NCBI RefSeq assembly: GCF_000732725.1
Contig: NZ_JPNB01000001.1
Location: forward strand, 2,108,001 to 2,172,000
Source of the DNA: Kineothrix alysoides
Lineage (GTDB): Bacteria > Bacillota > Clostridia > Lachnospirales > Lachnospiraceae
DNA length: 64,000 bases
Reading direction: 5' to 3'
In this document: one piece after another, positions 8,358-16,942 of the stretch
Layout: each line of letters starts with the position of its first letter
Position numbering within the stretch: position 1 is the first letter of the stretch
Notes under the pieces: model-generated
Seen by the model: only the letters and a program-made list of their open reading frames with translations
What the model was told of the DNA's origin: nothing
The model's database searches: none
Translations under genes and position numbers: made by a program

Positions 8358-9548
8358 TTAGCTCACATAGTTATCGAAATATCCCTGAACCAGGATAATC
8401 GGTGTTCCCTTATCTCCCGAGCCGCTGGTCAGGTCGCAGAGCGAACCGATCAAGTCTGTAAGCTTTCTGGGCGTTGTTCCCTGAGACGCCATATCTCCTA
8501 CCAAATCGTCCTTCTTCTCCTTGATACGATTCGTAATCGCGTCCTTTAACGCTTCACCGGATAAATCCTTGAAATCGTTATCCGCAAGATATTTCAGCTT
8601 TATCTCGTTAGGTGTTCCCTCTAAGCCCGGCGTGCTGGCAGGGGATACGCAAGGGTCGGCAAGTTCCCAAATCTTTCCTACGGGATCCTTAAAGGCACCG
8701 TCGCCATATACCATAACCTCTACGTATTTTCCGGTTTTTGAAAGGATTTCCTTCTGGACGTCCATAACCAGATCCGTACAATCCTTAGGGAACAGCTTAA
8801 TCGCATCCTCAGTGGATTTATTGGAACCAAGAAGTCCGTATTTTTCATTATAGCCGCTTCCGTCAATGGAATTTGTAAGAATGTCATCCATTCCGTAAAC
8901 TGCCTCTGCTCCGCATGCCTTCAATATCTTTTTTGTGCGGAAACGGGTGTGAATATCACAGTTAAGAACCTTTTTCGTATATCCTAAAATCTTCCTCGAG
9001 TCATTAGCAAAAATCACTTCAACCTCGGCGCCTGCCTCTTTGATTAAATCGCTGTAATATTGTACATAATCCACTCCGGTAAAAGGATGTTTATTCTCTC
9101 CGAACAATTCTCTATATTTTTCAAGGGTAAGCACGTCGCTGTACGGGTTAATACCTGCTTCATCCAGCTTGTCGATAGAAACAAGCTCATTTCCAACCTC
9201 GTCGCTGGGATAACTCAGCATAAGTACTATTTTGTCAGCACCTTTCGCAATTCCTTTTAAACAGATGGCAAAACGGTTTCTCGACAAAATAGGGAAGATA
9301 ACGCCAATCGTTCCGCCTCCCAGCTTCTTTTTCACATCTTGTGCTATATGGTCAATGGAAGCATAGTTTCCCTGCGCGCGTGCGACCACAGATTCCGTTA
9401 CCGCGATAACATCTCTGTCCCGAAGTTCAAAGCCCTCACTTTGCGCAGCTTCCAGCACGCTGTCCGTTACGATCTTTACCAAATCGTCCCCTTCCCTGAT
9501 AATAGGGCAACGAATCCCCCTCGATATTGTTCCTACTTTTCTCTCCAT
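8358..9548 (-). CDS. CofE-like F420-0:gamma-glutamyl ligase-family protein
   Basis: A 396-residue protein whose N-terminal half matches the F420 ligase family (PF01996): GIRCPIIREGDDL, then DRDVIAVTESVVARAQGN and later GVIFPILSRNRFAICLKGIA. The archaeal enzyme CofE adds glutamates to coenzyme F420-0 and is about 250 residues; this one carries an extra C-terminal 150 residues including YGDGAFKDPVGKIWELADP. No other F420 genes are visible, and Clostridia of this kind are not known to make F420, so the true substrate is probably another acid acceptor. The start is the ATG at 9548, after a GAAGGGA site; an upstream in-frame ATG at 9596 would add a basic tail and is not favoured. Monocistronic, with its own terminator. 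Confidence 0.75.
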   Translation of the reverse strand: MERKVGTISRGIRCPIIREGDDLVKIVTDSVLEAAQSEGFELRDRDVIAVTESVVARAQGNYASIDHIAQDVKKKLGGGTIGVIFPILSRNRFAICLKGIAKGADKIVLMLSYPSDEVGNELVSIDKLDEAGINPYSDVLTLEKYRELFGENKHPFTGVDYVQYYSDLIKEAGAEVEVIFANDSRKILGYTKKVLNCDIHTRFRTKKILKACGAEAVYGMDDILTNSIDGSGYNEKYGLLGSNKSTEDAIKLFPKDCTDLVMDVQKEILSKTGKYVEVMVYGDGAFKDPVGKIWELADPCVSPASTPGLEGTPNEIKLKYLADNDFKDLSGEALKDAITNRIKEKKDDLVGDMASQGTTPRKLTDLIGSLCDLTSGSGDKGTPIILVQGYFDNYVS

Positions 9549-9677
9549 AGTTTCCCTTCTTTCCTGTGCTTTTGTCGTGCGCGCAGCTTGCCGCACACTT
9601 TATTATTATAATAGAAAATGGATATAAAGAAAAGAGGATTCTACTTTTTTCCTTTTTCATATTTATACAAGACATTG

Positions 9678-10697
9678 TCAGCATGGATATAGCTTCTCAA
9701 AAATAACCGGCCTCGTTAATTTACCGAGACAGACAATATCCCTGGCATAGCAGCAGTTTTCCCAATAACCGGCCGTTCCGATCTGTATATTATCATAAAC
9801 CTTAAAATAATATTCGCATGTGGCCGTATTTACAAAAGCCGTATATTTTGTGTAATCATAGGTATCACGGCCGGTCATTACCACCCCTTTCGGAATGGAA
9901 ACACTCTCCATAGTATGAAAGCAGGCCATGACCATGCCCGCCTCGTCCCCTGGCAGCTCAATATGTGTCTTGATAAATGCCGTCCTTACGAACCTCTCCG
10001 GAGAAGTATATCCGCCAGGCAGCGGCATAGTGCCTCCCGCTTGCCCAAAAGGACTTAATCTCGTATTTCCCCACCATGCTTCGGAAATCTGTTTCGGCGA
10101 TACGCTCATATAATTTCTTAAATTGACCATCTGCCATTGATAATCAGGGCTGTTAGCCATAACACCAATATCATTGTCAAATAATTCAAGTCCTCTTTTC
10201 GTTTGTTCTATAATAATGCTTTTTCCGCTTCTATCCACAGCCATCCAGTGGAGAGGAGCCACCGTCTCTGTTACGGGATCCGGCATACCGATGAGATATG
10301 TATTCTGTATAAGCTCTTTCAGTCCCTCTATATCACTGCATCTCCCCAGAATATAATGAAGAAAATCCCATGAATTAATTGGATTCTTGCCCATATGTAC
10401 GATTCTCATATTATTCTCGTTATATTCTTCATATTGGGCATAGTCAGCAAAATAAAGTGCCGCTGCGGCAAAACCTCTTTCGTTTACTCCATCAAAAAAT
10501 CCCAGCTTTCCATCTCTTTCCTGTCCGATTCCGATGAAGCCGAAGTGATTTCTTAAAACGTGCATGTTTAAAATATTATTCCATTCATAATTAGGCGGCA
10601 CAACATACAAATGCGGTTCTATATCATAAGAAAAATCCATATTTCGCCCAAAAAAGGTTTCACCGCCCTGTGACTGTAAGGTGATCGCTGTACACAT
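9678..10697 (-). CDS. Choloylglycine hydrolase family (bile salt hydrolase / penicillin V acylase-like) enzyme
   Basis: A 339-residue Ntn-hydrolase starting MCTAITL, so removal of Met exposes the catalytic Cys2. Other positions typical of bile salt hydrolases are present: Arg18 and Asp21 in FFGRNMDF, Asn in GVMANSPDYQWQ (about 175) and the late Arg in SPERFVRTAFI (about 227). The length is normal for the family. There is no signal peptide, so the enzyme is cytoplasmic. It would cleave glycine or taurine conjugates of bile acids, penicillin V or N-acyl homoserine lactone-like amides; sequence alone does not decide which. AAGGAG lies before the ATG, with a TATAAT about 20 bp further upstream. 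Monocistronic. Confidence 0.85.
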   Translation of the reverse strand: MCTAITLQSQGGETFFGRNMDFSYDIEPHLYVVPPNYEWNNILNMHVLRNHFGFIGIGQERDGKLGFFDGVNERGFAAAALYFADYAQYEEYNENNMRIVHMGKNPINSWDFLHYILGRCSDIEGLKELIQNTYLIGMPDPVTETVAPLHWMAVDRSGKSIIIEQTKRGLELFDNDIGVMANSPDYQWQMVNLRNYMSVSPKQISEAWWGNTRLSPFGQAGGTMPLPGGYTSPERFVRTAFIKTHIELPGDEAGMVMACFHTMESVSIPKGVVMTGRDTYDYTKYTAFVNTATCEYYFKVYDNIQIGTAGYWENCCYARDIVCLGKLTRPVIFEKLYPC

Positions 10698-10812
10698 AAT
10701 TTAACTCCTTTCCATACATTATATTGTACACAAAATCGTTCTATGCCATCAGGACCCTTTTCCTGTACTACCGCATTTTGTTTTCATCGGCTTTTTCAAA
10801 AATCGGACGTAT

Positions 10813-10844
10813 GAAAAAGGAAGGAATACATACCAATTCCTTCC
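10813..10844 (-). terminator. Terminator of the GH5 gene
   Basis: On the minus strand the perfect 9-bp stem GGAAGGAAT / ATTCCTTCC with an 8-nt loop is followed by TTTTTC. It begins 15 bp past the GH5 stop. Confidence 0.85.
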
Positions 10845-10858
10845 ATCCATCCATACTT

Positions 10859-11809
10859 TTATTTCATTTGAATAAACCACTTCGCGGATTCGGATAAATC
10901 ATCGCAATCATAATCTGTTGTCTTAGTACAGGAGACTTTAAAGAATGCAGAAGTTTCCTCTTTGTTTGACAAATTCCACGCTATATAACTGATGCTATGG
11001 CTTTCCAGAAGTTCTATCCATTTATCTGCTTCCTCAACATTGACGGCTCCGCTGCCGGAGGCATCACAAATGCCAAATTCACTTACAAAAATTGGACGCC
11101 CTCCATCATGTGCCAGCTTTAACTTGCTGCGCAGCTCTTCTCTGTGAGTATCCGCATAAAAATGCAACACATACATCAAATTGTCATAGCCGGTAATAGG
11201 ATCCACCTGCGCTTTATCTACTTCCTGGGACCATGTCGGGGTGCCCACCAAAATAATAGCATCCTCATCATTTTGCCGGATTACCGGAATCACCTCATCT
11301 GCATAGGCCTTTATCTCCGGCCAATCCACATCTCCATTTGGTTCATTACAGATTTCATAAATCACATTATCATACTCTTGATACCGTTTTGAACTTTCCT
11401 TAAAAAAAGCAAGGCTTTGCTCTTTGTTTTGATTAGGATTGCCATCGCTTAAAATGTGCCAGTCGATAATAACATAAAGTCCAAGATCTGCCGCCGCAAG
11501 AACTCCTTTATGAATGACATCCTTAAGCATCTGCCGATTGTCATCGTCTCCCACACAATAGCCGTTCTCCTCCGCCGTATACATCGCCAGACGAACCACT
11601 TCAATTCCCCACTCATCTCTCATAAACCGAAAACTTTCCTGGTTTACATATTGAGGATACCATGACAATCCATGTGTACTGACTCCTCTTAAAGCAACCG
11701 CGTTTCCATTTCTGTCTACTAATTGATTGCCCTTTACGGATAAAGCGCCGTAGCGCTCTACCGGCGTTGTTCCTGCTATCTTTACATTTTTATTTTCTAC
11801 ATCTCCCAT
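10859..11809 (-). CDS. Glycoside hydrolase family 5 (endoglucanase-like), no signal peptide
   Basis: A 316-residue enzyme that is almost only the GH5 catalytic barrel, subfamily-2-like. The signature segments are ALRGVSTHGLSWYP, VIDWHIL, the acid/base Glu in YEICNEPNGDVDWP and the nucleophile Glu in IFVSEFGICDASGSG, followed by YIAWNLSNK. The family cleaves beta-1,4-glucans. The protein starts MGDVENKNVKIAG with no signal peptide or lipobox, which is unusual because GH5 endoglucanases are normally secreted. It could act on imported oligosaccharides or be released another way. No ABC transporter or other glycosidase is adjacent. A TTGTTT-17-TATAAT promoter precedes it. Confidence 0.85.
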   Translation of the reverse strand: MGDVENKNVKIAGTTPVERYGALSVKGNQLVDRNGNAVALRGVSTHGLSWYPQYVNQESFRFMRDEWGIEVVRLAMYTAEENGYCVGDDDNRQMLKDVIHKGVLAAADLGLYVIIDWHILSDGNPNQNKEQSLAFFKESSKRYQEYDNVIYEICNEPNGDVDWPEIKAYADEVIPVIRQNDEDAIILVGTPTWSQEVDKAQVDPITGYDNLMYVLHFYADTHREELRSKLKLAHDGGRPIFVSEFGICDASGSGAVNVEEADKWIELLESHSISYIAWNLSNKEETSAFFKVSCTKTTDYDCDDLSESAKWFIQMK

Positions 11810-11869
11810 ACTTGTTTATCTCCCCTATACAATATGCATGATATCTATACTACAAAAGTGTTTTGTAAA

Positions 11870-11898
11870 ATTATACCATGATATTACTCTTCAAACAA
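11870..11898 (-). promoter_or_regulatory. Promoter of the GH5 gene
   Basis: On the minus strand a -35 TTGTTT (11893-11898), a 17-bp spacer and a perfect -10 TATAAT (11870-11875) lie about 60 bp before the start codon; GGGGAG is just upstream of the ATG. Confidence 0.65.
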
Positions 11899-11928
11899 TA
11901 AACTATGATTTAAAGATGAGAATTTTCG

Positions 11929-12858
11929 TTACTCGTACAGGTTACTCGAAATATACCGCTCTCCCGAATCTGCGAAAATGACTACTATGTTCTTTCCTGC
12001 ATTCTCTGACCTTCCTGCAACCTGAATGGCCGCAAAGAGCGCCGCTCCTGCCGATATTCCGATGGATATTCCTTCTTTTGCTGCCGACAGTACGGCCGTT
12101 GCGAAGGCTGCCTCGTCGGTCACCGTAATCACTTCATTGTAGATTTCCCGATTAAGGACCGGAGGAATCATACCGCCGCCAATTCCCTGAATCTTATGAG
12201 GTCCGGGCTCTCCTCCCGATAAGACGGGACAGCCTGCGGGTTCTACCGCGATAATTTCCACGTCTGGCTTTTTACTCCTCAAATATTCTCCGACTCCCGT
12301 AATCGTTCCTCCGGTGCCGGCCGCTGCGATGAATATATCCACTTTGCCATCCATATCCTCCCATATTTCCGGCCCGGTCGTGTCGAAATGGGTCTTGGGA
12401 TTATTCGGATTTCCTCCCTGTCCTACGATAATCGCATTTTCGGTGTCCGCAAGGATTTCAGCCGCTTTCTCATTGGCACCCTTCATATTTTCCTCACCCT
12501 TTGTGAGCACTACTTTTGCGCCATAACCCTTCAGCATACTGATACGTTCCCTGGACATATTATCCGGCATACATAGTACCGCCTTATATCCTTTTGCCGC
12601 CGCTACCGCCGCCAATCCAATACCCGTATTTCCTGAGGTACCTTCAATAATCGTTCCTCCGGCGTTCAACGTTCCATCCTTCTCAGCGGCTTCAATCATC
12701 CGAAGTGCAATTCTATCCTTCACGCTTCCTCCGGGATTGAAAAATTCCAGCTTCGCATAGATATGCCCCTCCAAAGACTCCTGTTCCTCAATCTTATGAA
12801 GCTCCACAATCGGAGTCTTTCCTATCAATTCCAAAATGCTATGATAAATCTTGCCCAT
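11929..12858 (-). CDS. cysK: Cysteine synthase (O-acetylserine sulfhydrylase)
   Basis: A 309-residue PLP enzyme that makes cysteine from O-acetylserine and sulfide in the cytoplasm. It has NPGGSVKDR with the PLP Lys at 47, EGTSGNTGIGLA, GTGGTITGVGEYL for phosphate and substrate binding, and the C-terminal VVIFADSGERYISSNLY. The length is normal. It is the last gene of the minus-strand operon that begins with the transferase at 20589, separated by 6 bp from the upstream transferase gene. Its presence suggests that the pathway releases sulfide or cysteine from an imported compound. No clear terminator was seen after it; the GH5 gene has its own promoter. Confidence 0.93.
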   Translation of the reverse strand: MGKIYHSILELIGKTPIVELHKIEEQESLEGHIYAKLEFFNPGGSVKDRIALRMIEAAEKDGTLNAGGTIIEGTSGNTGIGLAAVAAAKGYKAVLCMPDNMSRERISMLKGYGAKVVLTKGEENMKGANEKAAEILADTENAIIVGQGGNPNNPKTHFDTTGPEIWEDMDGKVDIFIAAAGTGGTITGVGEYLRSKKPDVEIIAVEPAGCPVLSGGEPGPHKIQGIGGGMIPPVLNREIYNEVITVTDEAAFATAVLSAAKEGISIGISAGAALFAAIQVAGRSENAGKNIVVIFADSGERYISSNLYE

Positions 12859-12864
12859 CCTGCA

Positions 12865-13887
12865 TTACCTCTTAAATTTCTCCTCAGGCGTCTTGCTAAG
12901 TTCCTTCCGATTCTGCGGCGTAGACCAAAAACCTTCATAATCGATCTGATCCACAAACCGGGAATTGAAATCCTGAAAGAACGCCGTGTTATCACTCTGA
13001 GGGGCCGCTATATCCCTAAAATAGGTGTTGTTTCTAAACGCTTGTATCTCATACAAATCCCGGCAATAGCCCCAGATATTTTCATAATCTACGATTCTCT
13101 TCTTGATTGGCCCTAAGTTTCTGTAATAATGAGTGTCGAATCTCGCTAAGGTCACAAAAAGCCTTACATCACTGTCCGTCACATAATCTCCGAACAAAAA
13201 ACGGTTCTTGGAAAGCCTCTCCTCTATAGTATCCAGTGCATTGTAAAAATCCTCGAAAGCTTCCTGATATGCAATTATCGACTGAGCGAACATCATCCGG
13301 TAGGTCCCGTTATTCACATTGGGAAAAAGCCAGTTGTTGAAATCATCGATTTGCTCTCTCAGCTCTTCCGGATATAAATCGGGAGCATCCTCTTTTTGAT
13401 AAGGAGCAAAAGCTGTTTCAAAATAATTGGTCAGCCTATGATAATCGTTATTAACTACCCTTTTTGTCGTAACGTCTACCAAAGCCGGAACTGTACAGCG
13501 TCCCGCATAATCAGGATCTGCGTTATAATAAAATTCACTTAAATACTGCGCGCCAAGTACCGGATCTTTTCTATCCTCGTTATATACGAATTCCCATCCG
13601 TATGATCTGTTCTCTTTACTGTGTCCCACCAGATTGATGCCAATAGCGTCTTCAAGCCCTAACAGGTCGCGCACGATGGAAGCGCGGTTCGACCAATGGC
13701 ATCCCTTTGCCCAGAACAAGCGGTATTTCCCGTTCTCTGCCTTTAAATCTTCCTCTCCGTCTCCAAAAGGTGTCGTGAAACGGTTGGGTTGTCTGATAAA
13801 GGCTCCTCTTTCATCTATTTCATTCTCGATTTCCTTCGGACGCACCTTAGGTCCTGTCACTCTCTGTGCAATGCTGCAACTAGACAT
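12865..13887 (-). CDS. Xi-class glutathione transferase-like protein, paralog 1
   Basis: A 340-residue protein of the glutathionyl-hydroquinone reductase (YqjG/ECM4, Xi-class) family. It has RFTTPFGDGE, a thioredoxin-like start with the candidate catalytic Cys63 in WAKGCHWSNR, VPALVDVTTKRVVNNDYHRLTNYF in the N-domain, and an all-helical C-domain with LFGDYVTDSDVRLFVTLARFD. The family reductively removes glutathione from quinone conjugates through the active-site Cys. The usual CPWA motif reads CHWS here, the most divergent of the four paralogs. Start and stop sit tightly between cysK and a GNAT gene. Clostridia usually lack glutathione, so another thiol or imported conjugate is likely. Confidence 0.85.
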   Translation of the reverse strand: MSSCSIAQRVTGPKVRPKEIENEIDERGAFIRQPNRFTTPFGDGEEDLKAENGKYRLFWAKGCHWSNRASIVRDLLGLEDAIGINLVGHSKENRSYGWEFVYNEDRKDPVLGAQYLSEFYYNADPDYAGRCTVPALVDVTTKRVVNNDYHRLTNYFETAFAPYQKEDAPDLYPEELREQIDDFNNWLFPNVNNGTYRMMFAQSIIAYQEAFEDFYNALDTIEERLSKNRFLFGDYVTDSDVRLFVTLARFDTHYYRNLGPIKKRIVDYENIWGYCRDLYEIQAFRNNTYFRDIAAPQSDNTAFFQDFNSRFVDQIDYEGFWSTPQNRKELSKTPEEKFKR

Positions 13888-13901
13888 ATTCTATTCCTCC
13901 T

Positions 13902-14339
13902 CTAATTTAAAATTTTCTCCGTATAAACAATTGGGAACACCCCCGAATCCAGCGTCTTCCCATAATCTGCTTTGTAGCCCAGCGCTTCATAAAAGCCTAC
14001 CGCCTCATCCCTGCTGGTAATGCATATTTTCTTAATCCCGCATTCCAAAAGCCAGCCTTCCGCCGCTTCGATCAGAAGCCTTCCGACACCCTTCTCCCGG
14101 TACTCCTCCAACACGCAGACTCTCTCTATTTTCCCTTCTTTACTCTCTCCCAGTAAATGAAGCCTGCAAGTTGCCACCGGATAAATATCGTCGAGTACGA
14201 GCACATATAAAGATTTTCCCGTATCTCCTTCATCGAATTCCTTATCCAGAGGAATTCCAAAACCCTTGACCATGGCCTGTGTTCTCACATAATGAACTCC
14301 TGCAAGCTGCCAATGCTCAGTCACTCTCACTGCCTTCAT
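13902..14339 (-). CDS. GNAT-family N-acetyltransferase
   Basis: A 145-residue acetyltransferase. It has LYVLVLDDIYPVATCRL as the central strand, the acetyl-CoA loop EEYREKGVGRLLIEAAEGW (R/Q-x-x-G-x-G/A) and ITSRDEAVGFYEALGYKADYG near the end, typical of GNATs. The start at 14339 (MKAVRVTEHWQ) is used because the frame further upstream runs into the next gene. It sits between two transferase paralogs in the operon. In Bacillus the ytm and yxe S-alkylcysteine operons also carry GNATs (SnaA, SnaB) that N-acetylate the amino acid, which is a reasonable model for this one. Confidence 0.8.
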   Translation of the reverse strand: MKAVRVTEHWQLAGVHYVRTQAMVKGFGIPLDKEFDEGDTGKSLYVLVLDDIYPVATCRLHLLGESKEGKIERVCVLEEYREKGVGRLLIEAAEGWLLECGIKKICITSRDEAVGFYEALGYKADYGKTLDSGVFPIVYTEKILN

Positions 14340-14358
14340 TTTACGCTCACTCTCTTTC

Positions 14359-15315
14359 TTACTGAAATTTCCTCGTACCTCTGTCATGTGGCTGCTTCCA
14401 AACGGACAAGTCCGGTCCCTTAGGTACGATGCCGTAAGGATTAGTGGCAACAGCACATAGATGATAGTGTTTTTTAATCGCCTCGAAATCTGTCGTATCT
14501 CCAAAACCGGGCAGGCTGTATAAATCCCTCACATATCCCCAGAGATTTGGGAAATCTGTCAACTTATTGCGGTTTGTCCAGAATCCGTTATAATAGGCCG
14601 CATCGAATCTGGCTAAAGTTACATACAACCTGACATCAGATTCCGTGATCCGGTCTCCGAATAAATAACGGCTGTGTGAAAGCTTCTCTTCCAGCCAGCC
14701 CAGCCTGTCGAATACAAGGTGATATGCCTCCTCATAGGCCTCTCTGCTTCTTGCAAACCCCGTCTTGTATACACCGTTATTTATATCATGGAATAAAATA
14801 TCATTCAGCTCGTCAATTTCCTTTCGGAGTTCCTCCGGATATAAGTCCGGCGCCCCGGGCTTATGGTAATTCTTCCATTCCACTTCCAGGTACCTCGTCA
14901 GATTGAAGTAATCATTATTTACCACTTTGCCGGTCTGCAAATCCACCAAGGCAGGTACTGTAAATCGCCCCTTATACCCGGGGTCCGTATTCAGATATGC
15001 TTCACTGATATACTTTATCTTAAGTACGGGGTCCACATCATTCTCATCCAGAGTAAATGCCCAGTCTGTTCTGCCTACATCAGGACGAACCGGATCCAGG
15101 GTTCCCAGACTGATGATATCCTCAAGTCCTAAGAGGCTTCGGACTATGACCGATCGATGAGCCCAGGGACAAGCCGGCGACCACAGCAGCCGATATCGTC
15201 CCGCCTCCACCGGAAGCCTCCCTTCTCCGTCACCGAAGGGCGTTGTAAATCTATTCTTTTGACGTTCAAATTTTCCGTTTGTCTGTATTTCATCCTTTAT
15301 ATATTTAGCCGACAT
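14359..15315 (-). CDS. Xi-class glutathione transferase-like protein, paralog 2
   Basis: A 318-residue member of the YqjG/ECM4 family. It has RFTTPFGDGEG, the canonical active-site motif SPACPWAHR with Cys49, a VPALVDLQTGKVVNNDYFNL segment that forms the thiol-binding site, and a helical C-domain with LFGDRITESDVRLYVTLARFDAAYY. It ends with a GPDLSVWKQPHDRG tail that the other paralogs share in similar form (GPDxSxWxEPxxR). An AGGAGGAAAAA site directly precedes the ATG. Adjacent genes are the two GNATs. The tail motif and gene order suggest local gene duplication within the operon. Confidence 0.87.
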   Translation of the reverse strand: MSAKYIKDEIQTNGKFERQKNRFTTPFGDGEGRLPVEAGRYRLLWSPACPWAHRSVIVRSLLGLEDIISLGTLDPVRPDVGRTDWAFTLDENDVDPVLKIKYISEAYLNTDPGYKGRFTVPALVDLQTGKVVNNDYFNLTRYLEVEWKNYHKPGAPDLYPEELRKEIDELNDILFHDINNGVYKTGFARSREAYEEAYHLVFDRLGWLEEKLSHSRYLFGDRITESDVRLYVTLARFDAAYYNGFWTNRNKLTDFPNLWGYVRDLYSLPGFGDTTDFEAIKKHYHLCAVATNPYGIVPKGPDLSVWKQPHDRGTRKFQ

Positions 15316-15410
15316 TTTTTCCTCCTCTCAATTTGTTCTTTTTCAGATTTTCCGATTTGTTCCTTTTCAATCTCTTTTCCTGCATTGTTAAAAAATCTTA
15401 TATTTATAAT

Positions 15411-15896
15411 TCAAAATTTTGAAATCTCTTCCGTAAAACGATATTTTTCAGGGAGAAGGAATCCCTCCTGCTCCATCCATTCCTGCTTCTCTTTTCCTAC
15501 ATCGAAAATGCACATAGCCGTCTTGTTCCTTCGAAATCCCATTTTTTCATAGAGGGCGACGGTTCTTGGATGGGTATACAAAATAATGTTCTGGCCCTTC
15601 AGCTGCTCTAACAGTGAGGTGATCAGTCTTCTGCCGATTCCATATCCCTGGTATTCCTCGTCCAGAGCAATATTGTAAACGGCTGCCTGACAGATTCCGT
15701 CGGACAGCGCTCTTCCTACACCTACTATTTTATCCTCGTCATAGACGAACACTACTGCATAGCTGTTTTTAAATATGATTTCCTGCTCTTCCTGAGAGTG
15801 ATTGGACAAGCCGGAACGCCGCAGTACGTCGGACACCTCCTGCCAGTTGACATCTTCTTTCGTAAGCTTATATGTAATATTATCCATTGTATACAC
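15411..15896 (-). CDS. GNAT-family N-acetyltransferase
   Basis: A 161-residue GNAT. The central strands AVVFVYDEDKIVGVGRALSD and AAVYNIALDEEYQGYGIGRR contain the acetyl-CoA binding motif, then LYTHPRTVALYEKMGFRRNKTAM and a short tail ending KYRFTEEISKF. It resembles the YtmI/SnaA-like and ArgA-like acetyltransferases found in cystine or S-alkylcysteine operons, though this is a loose likeness. The start lies 3 bp after the stop of the frameshifted transferase gene. The two GNATs here are not close copies of one another, so they may act on different substrates. Confidence 0.83.
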   Translation of the reverse strand: MYTMDNITYKLTKEDVNWQEVSDVLRRSGLSNHSQEEQEIIFKNSYAVVFVYDEDKIVGVGRALSDGICQAAVYNIALDEEYQGYGIGRRLITSLLEQLKGQNIILYTHPRTVALYEKMGFRRNKTAMCIFDVGKEKQEWMEQEGFLLPEKYRFTEEISKF

Positions 15897-15899
15897 CGC

Positions 15900-16920
15900 T
15901 TAGTAACCGCTTTGCTCCTTCTTAAACTTTTCTTCCGGATATGCGCTCAAATGTCCTCTATCAACCGGCTCCTCCCATACGCTCACATCCGGTCCCTTTG
16001 CTTTGATGGAATATATGTTTCCCCAAAGGGGCTTTAAATGAGGGGACAACTGGTAGTGTCTCTTGTAGATATCGAAGTAAGTGCTCTCCTTTATTTCCGA
16101 TATCTGATACAGCTCTCGCGCATATGCCCATAGGTTCTTGTAATCGATAAGCTTCTTTTTATTCGCATGAAACACCTGAAAATATACTGCGTCAAATCTG
16201 ACCAAAGTCGGATACAGCCTGATATCGGAATCCGTGATATAATCTCCCAACAAGAATCTTCTATCCTCCAGACGCTTCTCCAGAATATCCAAGGCCTCAA
16301 AAAATCTGTGGTACGCCTTTTCATAAGCCTCCTGCGACCTGGCAAAGCCCACATCATAAACTCCGTTATTGATTCTTTCGAAGATAAAATGATTCAACTC
16401 GTTGATCTCTTCCCGAAAAGCCTCCGGATATAAATCCGGCGCCCCTGCCTTATGAAAAGGCTTCCATGCGGTATCGAAATAAATTGGAATCCAGAAATGG
16501 TCGTTGTTGACCCCTTTTCCCGTAACCGTATCCGCTATAACCGGCACCGTTGGTCTCTCCTTATAATCACCGTCCGGACAGTCTCTGTCATAGATTTCCT
16601 TCAGATAATGAATGCCAAGCACAGGATCTTTCTCTCCTTCGTCCTCCGTAAACACCCAGCCCTTAGGGTCCCGAAAGATTCCCGTAGTTCCGAGACTAAT
16701 GACCTTATCCAGCCCTAAAAGCCTTCTGGTAATCACTACCTTATGCGCATGGGGACAAGCGGGCATCCACAGCAGCCTGTACCGATCCGCCTGAACAGGC
16801 CACTCCCCTTCTCCGTCTCCGAACTTTCTTTGTAAACAAATTTTTCTGTATCCTGATTTCTCCGCCAGACTGTATCTGATGGCGGAATGTATTCTCGAAT
16901 ACCTCGATTCCTTCAGCCAT
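15900..16920 (-). pseudogene. Xi-class glutathione transferase-like protein, paralog 3, frameshifted
   Basis: The N-terminal piece starts at the ATG at 16920 (MAEGIEVFENT, after AAGGGGATC) and runs in one frame to about 16832. The rest, from the FGDGEG motif to the stop at 15900, is in another frame: FGDGEGEWP, the active-site motif MPACPHAHK, then a complete C-domain with LLGDYITDSDIRLYPTLVRFD. Between TTTACA and TTCGGAGACGG there are 7 bp where the paralogs have 6, so one extra base near 16823-16831 causes the break. The rest of the gene is clean, which suggests a recent mutation, an assembly error or programmed slippage on the A-rich AAAGAAAG. It lies between the ABC ATPase and a GNAT. Confidence 0.75.
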
Positions 16921-16942
16921 AACGATCCCCTTTTTCCGATTT

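Noticed and set aside
9678-10697. Definite assignment as bile salt hydrolase
   Set aside because: Catalytic residues are shared by penicillin V acylases and lactone acylases; substrate loops cannot be judged by eye, so only the family is claimed.
13902-14504. Longer form of the GNAT protein starting at 14504
   Set aside because: The additional 55 residues are out-of-frame coding sequence of the upstream transferase gene; the GNAT fold starts at 14339.
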